From: Proteobacteria bacterium UBA1148 | GTDB lineage: Bacteria; Pseudomonadota; Gammaproteobacteria; Steroidobacterales; Rariloculaceae | Reading direction: 5' to 3' | DNA: 6,633 bases | NCBI GenBank assembly: GCA_002311835.1 | Contig: DBZY01000005.1 | Coordinates: 1-6,633, forward strand | Shown here: one piece after another, positions 1 through 6,633 of the stretch | Layout of the letters: each line of letters starts with the position of its first letter | How positions within the stretch are numbered: position 1 is the first letter of the stretch | Position numbers and translations under genes: made by a program | The notes under the pieces: model-generated | Databases searched by the model: none | What the model saw: only the letters and a program-made list of their open reading frames with translations | Told to the model about the DNA's origin: nothing

Positions 1-41
1 AAGAGATGGAGCTTACTGAATTCGGACGCTACCAGAAGTAA
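1..41 (+). CDS. possible C-terminal tail of a gene entering from the left
   Basis: Reading from base 3, twelve sense codons end in TAA at 39-41, giving a tail that finishes in EFGRYQK. This reads like a natural protein end, and convergent placement with the minus-strand gene that stops at 96-98 leaves a plausible 54-bp gap. Too little is visible to name a family. The competing + frame from base 1 stays open to about base 99, but it overlaps the end of the minus-strand gene and is rich in basic residues, so I prefer the shorter tail. The call is tentative. Confidence 0.3.
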   Translation, partial: EMELTEFGRYQK

Positions 42-95
42 GAAGCGCCAGTACGAACGTCAAGAAGTATATTTCCCTAAGCGTCTCGCGTACTG

Positions 96-1088
96 CTAAC
101 CCTCGATCAAGGCACAGTCGAATGGCTTGATCTCCTGACCGGGCAGGTACTGCCATTCAACATGCATTTGGACAGGCTCCGTGAAATTTTCTGGATCTGT
201 GATCTCCGCATCCCAGATCAACGCCCTACCGTTCGGGTGTTGGGTGAAACGTTCCATGACGACAGCATCACGGCTCAGCGGCGTACCTAGATCATCAAAG
301 TAAGACCAAGCGATATCCATTGTTTGAATAATGAGCGTGGTGTCTTCCCAGTGACCGATGGAGTAACCCATCGGCGACTCGGATGACTCCAAACCCGATT
401 CGCTGTTTAAGTGAATCGTGCGAATGCCATCCCATTCCTCCAAGCGCAAGATAATTTGTTCGCCCTGGTCTATAAACTCAATAGGATACGGATTGTCCAT
501 AGCGCCTGGCATGCCCTGAGGGATGCATTGTAATGCGGTGTCTTCTGCTGGATCCCATGCTTCCTTGGCTTCTCTTGCCCTGTCAGTCAACGGAAAACTG
601 AGACGCCCAGAACCCGTTGACATGGTCTGGGTGGGAACCCAAACTCGAAAAAGTCCCTGCTCGTCACGGCGGTTTGTTTCGGCTGCCGCAATATAGCGAT
701 CGCTGAGCTGTACAGCCAGCGGCACCCGCCGCCCGCCTGAGAGAGTCATCTCTCGGGCAAAAATGACTTGTTGTCCGTTTCTGCCTGGAAAACCCCAAAA
801 ACTGACATGATCGCCTACCTGGACCGTACTTGCGTAGATACCGACACGCTCAAGAGTGTTGACCGATCCCCCTTCTATCTCCCACGTCTCGGATACACCG
901 TCCTCCCCTAAACTCTCCACGGTGAAACGAACGTGAGGGTTCCGCCAAAAAACGGACACAACCTCACCCTCAATCATGCCCACAGCCTCCCTATCATAGA
1001 GTCCAGCCGCCGCATGATGTGACGAACCAATTATTGGAATCAAAGATGAAAGTAACGCGATTGCAAGACATCGTGCTGTGACCATCAT
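96..1088 (-). CDS. exported DUF6152-family protein with a C-terminal CxPxGMP-type domain
   Basis: A protein of 330 residues if translation starts at the ATG at 1086-1088. A TTG four codons upstream (1098-1100) is also in frame, but the GGGGG run at 1094-1098 sits five bases before the ATG and works better as a ribosome site. Residues 1 to about 22 form a Sec-type signal peptide. The mature protein opens with HHAAAGLYD and continues with a G-E-V-V-S-V-F-W-R-NPH pattern (NPH at 50-52), the hallmark of DUF6152, a small periplasmic fold of unknown function. From about residue 185 a second domain starts at CIPQGMP (Cys188), passes through NPYPIEF, MGYSIGHWEDTTL (240-252) and DPENFTEPV, and ends at PFDC (Cys325) near the C-terminus. 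Both cysteines recur in the paralogue at the right edge of the window, so a disulfide or ligand pair is plausible. The gene is divergent from the TRAP operon. The family assignment is good; its biochemical role is unknown. Confidence 0.85.
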   Translation of the reverse strand: MMVTARCLAIALLSSLIPIIGSSHHAAAGLYDREAVGMIEGEVVSVFWRNPHVRFTVESLGEDGVSETWEIEGGSVNTLERVGIYASTVQVGDHVSFWGFPGRNGQQVIFAREMTLSGGRRVPLAVQLSDRYIAAAETNRRDEQGLFRVWVPTQTMSTGSGRLSFPLTDRAREAKEAWDPAEDTALQCIPQGMPGAMDNPYPIEFIDQGEQIILRLEEWDGIRTIHLNSESGLESSESPMGYSIGHWEDTTLIIQTMDIAWSYFDDLGTPLSRDAVVMERFTQHPNGRALIWDAEITDPENFTEPVQMHVEWQYLPGQEIKPFDCALIEG

Positions 1089-1232
1089 GTTCGCCCCCAA
1101 ATATTATGGCTATCTTTTGTATTTTGGACTAGTCAAGCCTGATTCTGAAGACCTGGCCGCGGATAGTCCAGTTGCACGGGTTCACTGTATAAGCCCGAGA
1201 CGCGTGCATTCTAATTGTATGGCTACTGCCCT
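1089..1232. promoter_or_regulatory. divergent intergenic region with palindromic candidate operator
   Basis: This 144-bp gap separates the minus-strand DUF6152-type gene from the plus-strand TRAP operon and must hold both promoters. A near-palindrome, TTGGACTAGTCAA, lies at 1124-1136, with a perfect 8-bp core GACTAGTC at 1127-1134; its position suits a shared operator. On the + strand TATAAG at 1188-1193 could serve as a -10 element, but no well-spaced -35 is visible: TTGCAC at 1172-1177 is only 10 bp away. On the - strand CATAAT (complement of 1103-1108) could be a -10; a TTGACT (complement of 1131-1136) lies 22 bp upstream of it, too far for a classical sigma-70 pair. Promoter positions are therefore uncertain. 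Confidence 0.4.
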
Positions 1233-2375
1233 ATGATCACTTGCGTGACAAGTAATAAAACCGACAGAAGTATTAACCACACTCGCCGGAACCTTCTGGT
1301 ATCGTTGACAGGCTTGGGGCTGGCCGCCCCGCTTATCGCGGGACGTAGAGACTGGACTCAAGAACCGATTACTCTGCGTTACACCTCTCACGCCCCAAGA
1401 TCTCACGGACTCTATACAGAGGCCTTTGTACCTTTTGCAGCGCTTGTCGAGCGAGAGACGGAAGGTCGACTACGACTGGAGCCCTTTACCGATAGAATCC
1501 TCCACGGCCCCCTCGACGGTTTTAAAGCCGCAGTCACAGGCATTACCGACTACACTCACTCCTATATCACGTATCAACCCGGCAGCTTCAAACTCCTACA
1601 CGCCCCACAACTGCCGTTCCTATTCTCCAGCCCTCAGGTCGCAAGCCTTGTGGTGGAGGAACTCTACCCGCGGCATTTCAAGACAGAGTTTGAGCGCATG
1701 GGCGTGTATTTTGCTCACTGCGATTGCACAAGCCCGTATAACATTATTTCCAAGACGCCAATCAGACGCTTGGAGGACCTTCGTGGAATAAAAATTCGCG
1801 TAACCGCAGGCCTCACCGCAGAAATATTCCGTGAGCTCGGCGCCGTTCCTGTCGCAATCGCCGCAGCCGAGACTTACTTAGCATTTCAAAGGGGAGTCAT
1901 AGATGCGGTCTCACTTGCTCCCTCCGACATAGTCGCCTATCGATTGCAAGAGATTGGCCCATACTACACCCGAGTCGATATCAACGTGACTCTCCTGCAC
2001 TATTGTTTGAATCGCCAAAGTTTCGATGCTTTACCCGATGACTTGCGAGCAGCTTTCTACAAGTTACTTCGAATAAGAAGCCAAATTGCGGTACAGAACT
2101 ATTACAGTGGACCAGGTTATGAACGTGCATTTTCTAGGCTACAAGAGTCGGGCGTGGAAATTTTCGAGCTAGAAGAAGACGAGCTTGCTCGCTGGCGAGA
2201 TAGAGTCACGCCGTTAAAAGAGCGCTATATCTCACAGTACGAAGCGGAAGGTTTGCCAGCACGCGTCGTCGTAGCCGACCTGGAAGATCTCGCCGCCAAA
2301 TATGCATCGCTCACCAATGACCAGATCAATGATCGCATCATCAACTCACCAACCCAAGGGATAATTGATCTTTGA
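1233..2375 (+). CDS. dctP: TRAP transporter solute-binding protein (DctP family)
   Basis: The periplasmic binding component of a TRAP transporter, which captures an organic anion and delivers it to the DctQM permease. The protein has 380 residues from the ATG at 1233; an in-frame TTG at 1215 would add six residues, and neither start has a clear Shine-Dalgarno. The N-terminus has a twin-arginine-like signal (TRRNLL, Arg18-Arg19) followed by a hydrophobic stretch to about residue 37, suggesting Tat export, as known for some members. The DctP signature is clear: LEDLRGIKIRV, in which Arg189 matches the conserved carboxylate-binding arginine, followed by ELGAVPVAIAAAETYLAFQRGVIDA. Length is slightly above the family norm. 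Three cysteines (163, 165, 258) lie in the mature protein, which is somewhat unusual for a periplasmic binder. The substrate cannot be read from sequence; carboxylates are typical of the family. The stop overlaps the start of dctQ, as expected for a co-translated operon. Confidence 0.93.
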   Translation: MITCVTSNKTDRSINHTRRNLLVSLTGLGLAAPLIAGRRDWTQEPITLRYTSHAPRSHGLYTEAFVPFAALVERETEGRLRLEPFTDRILHGPLDGFKAAVTGITDYTHSYITYQPGSFKLLHAPQLPFLFSSPQVASLVVEELYPRHFKTEFERMGVYFAHCDCTSPYNIISKTPIRRLEDLRGIKIRVTAGLTAEIFRELGAVPVAIAAAETYLAFQRGVIDAVSLAPSDIVAYRLQEIGPYYTRVDINVTLLHYCLNRQSFDALPDDLRAAFYKLLRIRSQIAVQNYYSGPGYERAFSRLQESGVEIFELEEDELARWRDRVTPLKERYISQYEAEGLPARVVVADLEDLAAKYASLTNDQINDRIINSPTQGIIDL

Positions 2376-2884
2376 TTGCTGAAGCGCTCGACCGCTGGTC
2401 GGAGCAAGCATCCCGGTGGCTCTATAATCTTGGGGTTTACGGCGCGCTACCGGCATTATTCATACTCGTCACGTTGGAAGTTGTGTTGCGCTACGTATTC
2501 AACGCACCACTGCAGTGGAGTCGAGATGCTAACGGGCTACTGTTACTGATTACCCTTTTTTCCGCCCTCCCTCACGCTTGGGATTGCAGCTACCACATTC
2601 GTATGGAGATGATCTACGATCGGCTATCCCCGGGCTGGCGTAGTTTTGCAGATGTACTCTCCGCTTTGGCAGGGTTCGTATTTTTCTTTCTGCTTACCAT
2701 ACAAGCCTTCCGCTTCTCTCACTACATGATCTTAACCAGTGAAACGGGTGAGGATTTAGATGCGCCGCTCTGGCCCTTTATGGTATTCGTGGGATTATGC
2801 GGCATTGTTTTCTCAGCACGGCTTTTGGCCAACCCCTCCGCGATGCCGACGAGCAGAGATGAGGACTCAAACCAGTGGATTTGA
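2372..2884 (+). CDS. dctQ: TRAP transporter small permease subunit (DctQ family)
   Basis: The small inner-membrane subunit of the TRAP transporter, which packs against DctM. It has 170 residues, normal for the family, with four predicted membrane helices (about 18-40, 54-70, 93-113 and 133-152). The DctQ signature RYVFNAPLQWSRD is at 40-52; the glutamates usual just after the tryptophan are replaced by Arg-Asp. HIRMEMIYDRLSP at 75-87 matches the family's second loop motif. The start is a TTG whose bases overlap the dctP stop in the tetranucleotide TTGA (2372-2375), so translation is probably coupled. An AAGGG at 2356-2360 lies about 11 bases upstream. No in-frame ATG exists before the first helix, so the TTG start is favoured. 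Confidence 0.9.
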   Translation: MIAEALDRWSEQASRWLYNLGVYGALPALFILVTLEVVLRYVFNAPLQWSRDANGLLLLITLFSALPHAWDCSYHIRMEMIYDRLSPGWRSFADVLSALAGFVFFFLLTIQAFRFSHYMILTSETGEDLDAPLWPFMVFVGLCGIVFSARLLANPSAMPTSRDEDSNQWI

Positions 2885-4176
2885 TCCTTATCGGCATCGC
2901 GGGTGTCATTCTCCTGCTTGTACTGCTAGCAATTGGCGTACCTATTGCATTCGCGATGGCCTTCACAGGAATTCTCGGACTATGGATCGTCGAGGGGCCA
3001 ATACCTACCATGGCACACGCGGCATTAATTCCCTGGGAGCATGGACGAGATTTTATTTTCGTTTCTATTCCACTATTCGTCCTGATGGGGCAGCTTTTCT
3101 ATCACGCTGGACTTGCGAGTGATCTTTATGAGTCTCTCCAAAAATGGGTCGGAAGGGTGCCCGGTGGGATGGCGATTTCCTCAGTACTCGCATGCGGTGG
3201 ATTTGGAGCAGTGACTGGGTCGAGCATCGCAACCGTGGCAACTATGGGTACCATCGTAATGCCCGAAATGCGCCGCTTTAAGTACGACTCGCGCCTTGCC
3301 ACAGGGGCATTAGCGGCCTCTGGTACTCTGGGGATTCTCATACCCCCAAGCCTGATTTTTATTTTTTACGGGGTCATGACGGAAACGTCCATTGGTGCAC
3401 TCTTTATTGCCGGTATAGTCCCAGGTGCAATCACGGCACTGATGTTTTCCCTCATCATCCTAATCCGCTGCGTGCTCAACCCCGCCCTCGGACCCAAAGG
3501 CCCACGAGCTAGCTGGCAAGAACGAATCGTCTCAGTTAGCCGCCTAGGTCCTGTCGCAATGCTCTTCGCACTCATAATCGGCGGAATATACGCAGGTATT
3601 TTTACCCCAACAGAGGCAGCAGGAGTTGGTTGTACAGGTGTGCTAATCACCACGCTGATACAGCGCAAACTCAACTGGGCGGCAATTAGTGCAGCATTAC
3701 GCAGCACAGCTCTGATCAGCGCAATGATTTTCGCCATTATTATTGGGGGCTACGTCGTCGCACGCTTTCTTGCAGTTACCGGACTTACAGATGCATTAGT
3801 TGATTTGATAATTGCAGCTGAACTTGGCCGCATTGGCTTCCTTATTCTGTTGGTACTTCTCTACTTCGTATTAGGCGCTATGCTGGATGTATTCGGGATG
3901 CTTGTCTTAACCATTCCGTTCATCCTACCCGTCGTAACCGAGCTTGGAATCGATCCGGTCTGGTTCGGCGTTTTTGTCGTTATCATGGCAGAACTTGCTT
4001 TGATTACCCCTCCCATCGGAGCAAATGTTTTTGTCATGCACCGTGTAGCTCCAGATGTTCCAATGGAAGAAATTTTCCGAGGTGTCTTTCCATTCGTTAT
4101 CGGAGAACTTCTAGTGCTTACGCTATTAATATTGTTTCCAGATCTAGCACTGTGGCTCGTCGAACGTATGAGGTAA
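2875..4176 (+). CDS. dctM: TRAP transporter large permease subunit (DctM family)
   Basis: The large inner-membrane subunit that forms the sodium-coupled translocation path of the TRAP transporter. It has 433 residues, the usual length, and is hydrophobic almost throughout with about a dozen helices. Family motifs appear in order: GFGAVTGSSIATVATMG (109-125), LGILIPPS (152-159), TPTEAAGVG (244-252) and ITPPIGANVFV (377-387). The GTG at 2875 is preceded by GAGGA at 2861-2865 with nine bases of spacing, so it is the preferred start; it overlaps the end of dctQ by ten bases. A TTG two codons later (2881) would overlap the dctQ stop as TTGA, the same arrangement as the dctP-dctQ junction, but it is less well spaced from the ribosome site. 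It is the last intact gene of the operon; no convincing terminator follows. Confidence 0.95.
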   Translation: MDLILIGIAGVILLLVLLAIGVPIAFAMAFTGILGLWIVEGPIPTMAHAALIPWEHGRDFIFVSIPLFVLMGQLFYHAGLASDLYESLQKWVGRVPGGMAISSVLACGGFGAVTGSSIATVATMGTIVMPEMRRFKYDSRLATGALAASGTLGILIPPSLIFIFYGVMTETSIGALFIAGIVPGAITALMFSLIILIRCVLNPALGPKGPRASWQERIVSVSRLGPVAMLFALIIGGIYAGIFTPTEAAGVGCTGVLITTLIQRKLNWAAISAALRSTALISAMIFAIIIGGYVVARFLAVTGLTDALVDLIIAAELGRIGFLILLVLLYFVLGAMLDVFGMLVLTIPFILPVVTELGIDPVWFGVFVVIMAELALITPPIGANVFVMHRVAPDVPMEEIFRGVFPFVIGELLVLTLLILFPDLALWLVERMR

Positions 4177-4210
4177 CACACCTTTGTTTATAAAATTTCT
4201 CCTAGTAACC

Positions 4211-4688
4211 TATCCCCTATTGTCTCTGGGATAAACCACGAACGAACATACTCTCGTCCCTGATTACTGGGCTTACCTATTCAACTGAAAGAAGTAGTTG
4301 GGCGTATGGGAGTCAAATAAAACTAAAAAGGGTGGTTAGTAAAGATGATTGGAATTTTGGAAACGATTTTTATTTAACAAGCTGGATACAAAAATAAATT
4401 TCCTTAGAAACGGCACTATCTCTAAGATTAGCTTTCGATAAACAAGACCCCATAGATGGTAGGGATTCTAATATTGTGGCGCCAATCCAGACCGCAAATC
4501 CTGCGAATTACGGTGGTAAGGTTCTTGAATTAGGTTTAGGAATAAACCAACTGTTCAATATCTTTCCAGGGGATCACGCTGATCGTATTGGCGTTGAACT
4601 CACATACCCCATAAGTCAGAACCTCAATGGTCCTCAGATGAAATCAGGATGGGTGATTAATATAGGCTATCAAAAATCTTTCTTCTAA
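4211..4688 (+). pseudogene. decayed C-terminal part of an outer-membrane beta-barrel protein
   Basis: The frame with codons starting at 4263, 4266 and so on reads coherently across an internal TAA at 4395-4397. Before the stop it gives GLTYSTERSSWAYGSQ and later WNFGNDFYLTSWIQK; after it, ISLETALSLRL, an acidic loop, then TANPANYGGKVLELGLGIN, DRIGVELTYPISQNLNGPQ and a final INIGYQKSFF ending at TAA 4686-4688. This pattern (YGxQ strand, P-x-A-N-P loop with GG, LNGPQ, terminal aromatic strand ending in F) is that of a family of putative outer-membrane transporter barrels, of the kind grouped with phenol MetA-like proteins. Just upstream, matching text (TYPLLSLG, then a TAA, then TTNEHTLVP) lies in a different frame, implying a frameshift near 4260. 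The N-terminal half is missing. The stretch is AT-richer than its neighbours, with one of its few possible starts a GTG at 4476. I read this as a relic, not a 70-residue gene. A short TATCCC/GGGATA inverted repeat (4211-4216/4228-4233) lies inside it. Confidence 0.7.
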
Positions 4689-4704
4689 AAAATGAGTTTT
4701 TAGA
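4684..4704. terminator. AT-rich inverted repeat between convergent genes
   Basis: A perfect 8-bp inverted repeat, TCTAAAAA and TTTTTAGA, with a five-base loop overlaps the stop codon of the decayed gene and lies 23 bases beyond the stop of the minus-strand ASST-like gene. Its place between convergent genes suits a bidirectional terminator. The stem has only one G-C pair per arm, so any terminator would be weak. Confidence 0.3.
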
Positions 4705-4727
4705 CAAAGTAATTTTCTCTCATCGTC

Positions 4728-6113
4728 CTAGCGCGCATCGATTCGAAATTCACTAAGTCGCGGTGGAATAACAGCCCGCTCCTCCGGCCTATCTAACTGG
4801 GGAACCCACTCATAAGGAACCCGATAGGCTCTATAGACGAGATTAGGCGCCCCGTCCTCGTTGAAGTGAGGGTTCAGGTATTCCCAGACAATCTCGTTCC
4901 CAGGGGTGACTTCGAAGACTCGGCCCACCACGCCCTCGGTAATCAGTGTATTGCCATTGGGCAAACGTTGAGCGGAACTCACGAAGGTGCTGTAAAAGAG
5001 GAACCCCGGCAAGCCCGCGATCGAGTACTCCCAGACTTTGCCGAATGTGACCGGATTAATCTCGAGGACTCTAGAGTTCATCCGAGTAACAATATTCACA
5101 CCCGTTGGAGCACTCGGGTTCCCGGATCCGTAACCCGCGTTGCCGCCGTTGTCGAACAACAGCAGATTCCCGGCCCCCGGCAGCCCTTCCGGAATGATAT
5201 GCGGGTGGTGTTGACCGATTACCTGGCCGAGTTCCTGTAGCGCCCTAGATTCCCGATAGTCGGGACCCATTCGCCAGACAACGGCACCGGTTGCCCGTTC
5301 GATAATCGCAACAATATTGGCGGAGCGGCTGCTGATGATGATGTTGTTAGGATGAAAACGCTCGTCACCAGCATCGTACCAGCGATTAGGTCCTATATAA
5401 GTTGCGCTGTTCAAGTGTATCCAGTCCGCGCTCTGACGACCCTCATGCCATGGCACGGATCGGTAGATAGCGTTGCGAGCATCCTCGGAGAAGCCGAGCT
5501 CGTGAATGTGGTCGCTGGCCAACCACTCCCAGAGCACCTCGCCGTCCCAAGACACTTCGAAGATGTAGTCGTCCTCCAAACGCTTATCGCTGACGTTGGT
5601 GTTAATCAGATTCTTGTGAGAAAGAACAAGCGTTCGCCCGCCGTCCACCATCGGCTCGGCACCAGGGGCATGATAGCCAACCGGGCTGCCTTCTCGCTGC
5701 CAATCGTGATGCTGGCGGGCAGACAAAACGGTGTCACCGCTTTCAAGCTGGACCTCCTCGGTACCGTCATACTTCCAGACGATGTTCCCATCCCAATCTA
5801 ATTGAGCAAAGGTAATACTCTCCAGGTGAGGTCTTCGCGTACCTAGCCCACCCATGAGATAACCACCTGGAAGCAGTCTCGGCGGATAACCGCGCATTCC
5901 GTCCCAACGGTGAAGCTCATTTCCGTTCATGTCGATCAACACGACTTCCGATAGGCTGGAGTTGAGCACCGTGTAGCCATTCCACGTCCTGTCAGGCTGA
6001 TAGATTGTGGTACCCGTAGGATAGATAGACGGCGCCGCATCAACACCCCAGGACTGAAATACAGCAGACCCCGCTGTCAGCAGTAGAAGCACCAAAACTA
6101 ACAAACGTGACAT
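4728..6113 (-). CDS. arylsulfotransferase (ASST)-like periplasmic beta-propeller protein
   Basis: A 461-residue exported protein of the aryl-sulfate sulfotransferase superfamily, whose characterised members move a sulfuryl group between phenolic compounds without PAPS. The start ATG (6111-6113) is preceded on its strand by AAGGA seven bases away (complement of 6121-6125). Residues 1 to about 26 are a Sec signal ending near GVDA. The entry segment YPTGTTIYQPDRTWNGYTV matches the family, and blade repeats of the type G-x-V-W-x-W/Y recur at about 110, 191, 276, 358 and 406, as in a beta-propeller. Candidate active-site residues are present: His135-His136 in QHHDW, His233 in HLNS, Arg263 in SSR, and His302/His303 in QHHPHI followed by LLLFDNGG; the last group corresponds best to the sulfohistidine of E. 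coli-type ASST. The protein contains no cysteine, so the disulfide known from the enteric enzymes is absent. It lies 73 bp downstream of the DUF6152-type paralogue on the same strand. Activity and substrate are inferred from family only. Confidence 0.85.
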   Translation of the reverse strand: MSRLLVLVLLLLTAGSAVFQSWGVDAAPSIYPTGTTIYQPDRTWNGYTVLNSSLSEVVLIDMNGNELHRWDGMRGYPPRLLPGGYLMGGLGTRRPHLESITFAQLDWDGNIVWKYDGTEEVQLESGDTVLSARQHHDWQREGSPVGYHAPGAEPMVDGGRTLVLSHKNLINTNVSDKRLEDDYIFEVSWDGEVLWEWLASDHIHELGFSEDARNAIYRSVPWHEGRQSADWIHLNSATYIGPNRWYDAGDERFHPNNIIISSRSANIVAIIERATGAVVWRMGPDYRESRALQELGQVIGQHHPHIIPEGLPGAGNLLLFDNGGNAGYGSGNPSAPTGVNIVTRMNSRVLEINPVTFGKVWEYSIAGLPGFLFYSTFVSSAQRLPNGNTLITEGVVGRVFEVTPGNEIVWEYLNPHFNEDGAPNLVYRAYRVPYEWVPQLDRPEERAVIPPRLSEFRIDAR

Positions 6114-6186
6114 GTTTATTTCCTTATTCCAGAGGTTTTCTGACGTTTTATGCGGCTGTATTTGTTCGTCTAATGCCGTATTGATC

Positions 6187-6633
6187 TCACACGTCCGGAA
6201 GAGCGCACTCGAAGCGTTTTATTTCCTCTCCAGGCTGCCAAAACCAAAACCCACTGTGTGTTGCTGGTTCTGTGAAAACAGTAAGATCTGTCAACACGAC
6301 CCGGTAATCTAACCGGTCTTCGCTGTCATTAAGTATGAAGCGCTCAACAACTTCAATCTCCTCGCTCTGTGGTGTGCCGATGTCGTCGAAAAAAGACTCA
6401 CTAATACGCGTTGTTGTTACAACAAGCGTAGTGTCTTCCCAGTGACCTATAGAATAACCAACAGGAGAAGCAGGCTGATTCTCAGTAGGTACATTTTCCA
6501 CCATGTGAATGGTGCGCATACCGTCCCACTCTTCAAGCCGCAGAATAATGCGGTCACCTTCATCAACAAATTCGATGGGATAAGGATTACTCATCATGGC
6601 AGGCATGCCCGGCGGAATGCATTCGAGAGCAGG
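6187..6633 (-). CDS. DUF6152-type exported protein paralogue, C-terminal part only
   Basis: The frame is open to the right edge of the window, so this is the last 148 residues of a longer gene whose start lies outside; the methionine at 6606 is internal. The visible part aligns along its whole length with the C-terminal domain of the 96-1088 protein: LECIPPGMP against LQCIPQGMP, NPYPIEF, IILRLEEWDG, GYSIGHWEDTTL, FDDIGTP, VERF, FTEP, a PGEEIKRFECA ending against PGQEIKPFDCA. Both conserved cysteines are kept. By analogy the missing N-terminal part should hold a signal peptide and a DUF6152 region. It is followed after 73 bp by the ASST-like gene on the same strand, so the two are probably co-transcribed; that gap holds no convincing promoter or terminator. 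Confidence 0.85.
   Translation of the reverse strand, partial: PALECIPPGMPAMMSNPYPIEFVDEGDRIILRLEEWDGMRTIHMVENVPTENQPASPVGYSIGHWEDTTLVVTTTRISESFFDDIGTPQSEEIEVVERFILNDSEDRLDYRVVLTDLTVFTEPATHSGFWFWQPGEEIKRFECALPDV

Noticed and set aside
49..95. Inverted repeat CAGTACG (49-55) and CGTACTG (89-95) between the convergent genes at the left edge
   Set aside because: The arms are only seven bases with a 33-base loop and no T-run, so it is not a convincing terminator.
1172..1193. TTGCAC and TATAAG as a sigma-70 promoter for the TRAP operon
   Set aside because: The spacing is 10 bp instead of about 17, so the two elements cannot form a classical promoter.
2760..3122. Open frame of 120 codons overlapping the dctQ-dctM junction
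   Set aside because: It is an out-of-frame shadow of two well-supported TRAP genes.
4211..4233. TATCCC/GGGATA hairpin as the terminator of the TRAP operon
   Set aside because: The stem is six base pairs with an 11-base loop and no following T-run, and it falls in the decayed coding stretch.
4476..4688. A stand-alone 70-residue small protein
   Set aside because: Its sequence is the C-terminal end of a larger barrel protein and the reading continues upstream through a stop, so a pseudogene explains it better.
4866..5801. Long + strand open frames opposite the ASST-like gene (4866-5240, 5352-5801)
   Set aside because: They are antisense shadows of a gene with clear family motifs and show no recognisable domain themselves.

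Overview
The window looks like ordinary chromosome of a Gram-negative proteobacterium, probably an uncultured marine or soil gammaproteobacterium. This rests on gene content (a TRAP transporter operon, DUF6152-type exported proteins, a periplasmic arylsulfotransferase-like protein, an outer-membrane beta-barrel relic) and on roughly balanced base composition. The taxonomic guess is inference. There are no RNA genes, CRISPR arrays, insertion sequences or phage genes that I can support.

Layout. Bases 1-41 may be the tail of a + strand gene entering from the left. Bases 96-1088 (- strand) encode an exported two-part protein with an N-terminal DUF6152 region. A 144-bp divergent intergenic region follows. 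Next is a tightly overlapping + strand operon, dctP-dctQ-dctM (1233-4176), which encodes a complete three-part TRAP transporter. Directly behind it, in visibly AT-richer DNA, lies a decayed gene (about 4211-4688): the C-terminal part of an outer-membrane beta-barrel protein, broken by an in-frame TAA and, upstream, by a probable frameshift and a second stop. The - strand then carries an arylsulfotransferase (ASST)-like beta-propeller protein (4728-6113). Upstream of that gene, running off the right edge, is the C-terminal half of a paralogue of the 96-1088 gene (6187-6633).

How it fits together. The TRAP genes form one self-sufficient uptake unit: a Tat-type exported binding protein, a four-helix small subunit and a large sodium-coupled permease subunit. 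Its substrate is not evident from sequence. The - strand pair (DUF6152-type protein, then ASST-like protein, 73 bp apart) looks like a separate exported module. The same kind of DUF6152-type protein also sits on the far side of the TRAP operon, so this family is duplicated around the locus. A link between the imported compound and sulfuryl-transfer chemistry is possible but is only inferred from proximity. I see no clearly new system; the points most worth a second look are the pseudogene and the paralogous DUF6152-type proteins paired with the ASST-like gene.
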